Source: CAIOZW01 sp049317725 (GTDB lineage: Bacteria > Acidobacteriota > Blastocatellia > RBC074). From it: 5,901 nucleotides of DNA. Made by a program: the position numbers and the translations under genes. The DNA is taken from the NCBI GenBank assembly GCA_049317725.1, contig JBMOHS010000215.1, positions 1 to 5,901 on the forward strand, in the 5' to 3' direction. The notes beneath the pieces are model-generated. The model worked only from the letters and a program-made list of their open reading frames with translations, was not told the origin of the DNA and did not search any database. Below, in pieces: positions 5,023 to 5,901 of the stretch. Numbering within the stretch: position 1 is the first letter of the stretch; the number at the start of each line of letters is the position of its first letter.

Positions 5023-5901
5023 CGCCATTCTCCTTTCCGTGTAGTGGGGAGTGGAAGATCTTTCGTGTCAGGTTGACATAGTCTTCCCCGAGTCCATTGC
5101 TGTTGGGGATGAGAACAACGGGCAGACCACTCTCGACGGCCCGCGGCGCCTTGACCGTGCTGCGGATCCGCTGGGGGAGGATGTCGGCATCCGGCGCCAT
5201 CACCCCCGCGTGGTTCAGTCGGGCCGAGAAGATGGTCAGATACATATAGTCCAGTACTCTGCCGATCGCCACAATGGTCGCGACATCGTTGAGGATGACG
5301 CCGCGAATGGACGCCGGCCGATAACCTGGAATCGACTGCTGCGAGAGGAGCGATCGCTGATGAAAGCCAGCAATCTTGTTGATCAGGAGTGCCAACCCAA
5401 GCTCACTCAGCTTCTCCGGTTGGCAGGGCACGTAGATCTCCTGGCTGCAAAAGATGGCGCATTGACTGGCCCGCAGCAGGTTGGGCGGACAGTCAAAGAT
5501 CACATAGTCATAGTGTTGGAAGATGAATTGGATCTGCCGGTAAAAGAGGTCGTAGAATGGATACGTCCCAGGATCCAGAGGTGCCTCCTCGAGCCGCATC
5601 AGCTCATAGGTCGCCGGCAAGAGATCCAGATTGGGAAGGAGGTGCATCCCCTTGCCTCCCCGCACGACACTCGGGACGATGTTGTTGACGACAGGAGAGG
5701 CCCCTGGCAGGAAGGCTCCATAGACCGATCGTCCCCGGACGGAGTTGATCAGATTCCACCGCTCGACCCCCATCAACCAGATGCTGGCATTGCTTTGTGC
5801 ATCAAAGTCGATCAATAACACCTTCTGCCCGAAATTGTGGGCGAGGCAGGCAGCGACATTGACCGAGAGCGAGGTCTTCCCGACCCCGCCCTTGAGATTG
5901 A
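4997..5901 (-). CDS. ParA/MinD-family ATPase, missing its first few residues at the window edge
   Basis: The frame is open at the right edge and ends at TGA 4999-4997, with 300 residues visible. The true start must lie beyond the window, because the first visible residues are already the deviant Walker A motif NLKGGVGKTS (visible residues 1-10, with both signature lysines Lys3 and Lys8). The A' motif LLIDFDAQSN follows (28-37) and Walker B is YDYVIFDCPPN (130-140). Then comes IYVPCQPEKLSELGLALLINKI, the usual ParA switch and helix region. Such ATPases dimerise on ATP, bind nucleoid DNA or membrane, and position plasmids, chromosomes or protein cargo, usually with a partner that stimulates hydrolysis. 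The length fits a small ParA lacking the N-terminal DNA-binding domain of P1-type ParA. The downstream 194-aa gene overlaps it by 26 nt. No ParB gene or parS-like repeat array is visible, so segregation of DNA is not proven, and cargo positioning or a defence role is possible. Confidence 0.93.
   Translation of the reverse strand, partial: NLKGGVGKTSLSVNVAACLAHNFGQKVLLIDFDAQSNASIWLMGVERWNLINSVRGRSVYGAFLPGASPVVNNIVPSVVRGGKGMHLLPNLDLLPATYELMRLEEAPLDPGTYPFYDLFYRQIQFIFQHYDYVIFDCPPNLLRASQCAIFCSQEIYVPCQPEKLSELGLALLINKIAGFHQRSLLSQQSIPGYRPASIRGVILNDVATIVAIGRVLDYMYLTIFSARLNHAGVMAPDADILPQRIRSTVKAPRAVESGLPVVLIPNSNGLGEDYVNLTRKIFHSPLHGKENGDGLGETTA
5030..5035 (-). promoter_or_regulatory. Shine-Dalgarno site of the 194-aa gene, inside the ParA gene
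   Basis: AAGGAG reads on the minus strand within the last codons of the ParA frame. It is 7 nt from ATG 5022 and 1 nt from ATG 5028, which favours the shorter 194-aa product. Ribosomes finishing ParA would pass this site, which supports coupled translation. Confidence 0.7.

Noticed and set aside
4324..5076. Plus-strand open frame of 250 codons starting at the end of the 123-aa gene
   Set aside because: It could look like an operon partner, but it is antisense to the 194-aa gene, which has its own ribosome binding site and operon context. The plus start lacks a suitable Shine-Dalgarno site.
5051..5818. Plus-strand open frame of 255 codons
   Set aside because: It is antisense to the ParA ATPase, whose Walker motifs are clear; the plus product has no domain.
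1..5901. Assignment as DISARM, BREX or dpd locus
   Set aside because: Only a helicase of a broadly related type is present. No methyltransferase, phospholipase D, DrmB, PglZ or DpdA-like gene is visible in the window, so naming a known system would be unsupported.

Overview
The window looks like a piece of a G+C-rich bacterial genome (roughly 60% by eye). It has purine-rich Shine-Dalgarno sites and codon usage rich in CGG, GGG, CTC and GTC. Nothing fixes the phylum. A Chloroflexota-like or similar GC-rich, possibly thermophilic host is only a weak impression. Four protein genes cover about 90% of the window. Two run off its edges. No rRNA, tRNA, IS element or CRISPR array is visible.

Layout, left to right. 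(1) 1-3497, minus strand: one uninterrupted reading frame of 1165 codons, cut at its 3' end by the window edge. It is a very large superfamily 2 DEAD/DEAH-type helicase with Walker A, DELH, SAT and QRSGRAGR motifs, two CxxC pairs and large insertions. It belongs to the broad YprA/MrfA-DrmA-like group of big bacterial helicases. (2) 3498-3955: a 458-nt divergent intergenic region rich in small repeats: an inverted repeat carrying TTGACA on both strands, a 12-bp tandem repeat, and a 24-nt C/A mirror repeat beside a strong ribosome binding site. (3) 3956-4327, plus strand: a complete 123-aa cytosolic protein beginning MWIFTKHGF, of unassigned function. (4) 4328-4437: a short convergent gap with two modest hairpins. 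(5) 4438-5022, minus strand: a 194-aa protein of unknown function. (6) 4997-5901, minus strand: a ParA/MinD-type ATPase that lacks only its first few residues at the window edge. It overlaps gene 5 by 26 nt, so the two look translationally coupled.

How they may work together (inference): the ParA-type ATPase and the 194-aa protein form an operon, and the second protein holds the place usually taken by a ParA partner, though it does not resemble ParB. The giant helicase and the 123-aa protein are read divergently from one regulatory region. A large SF2 helicase next to a ParA ATPase and small orphan proteins would fit an accessory module such as a mobile-element maintenance or anti-phage locus. 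It does not match the gene content of a known system that I can name from this window alone, and the genes outside both edges are needed to decide.
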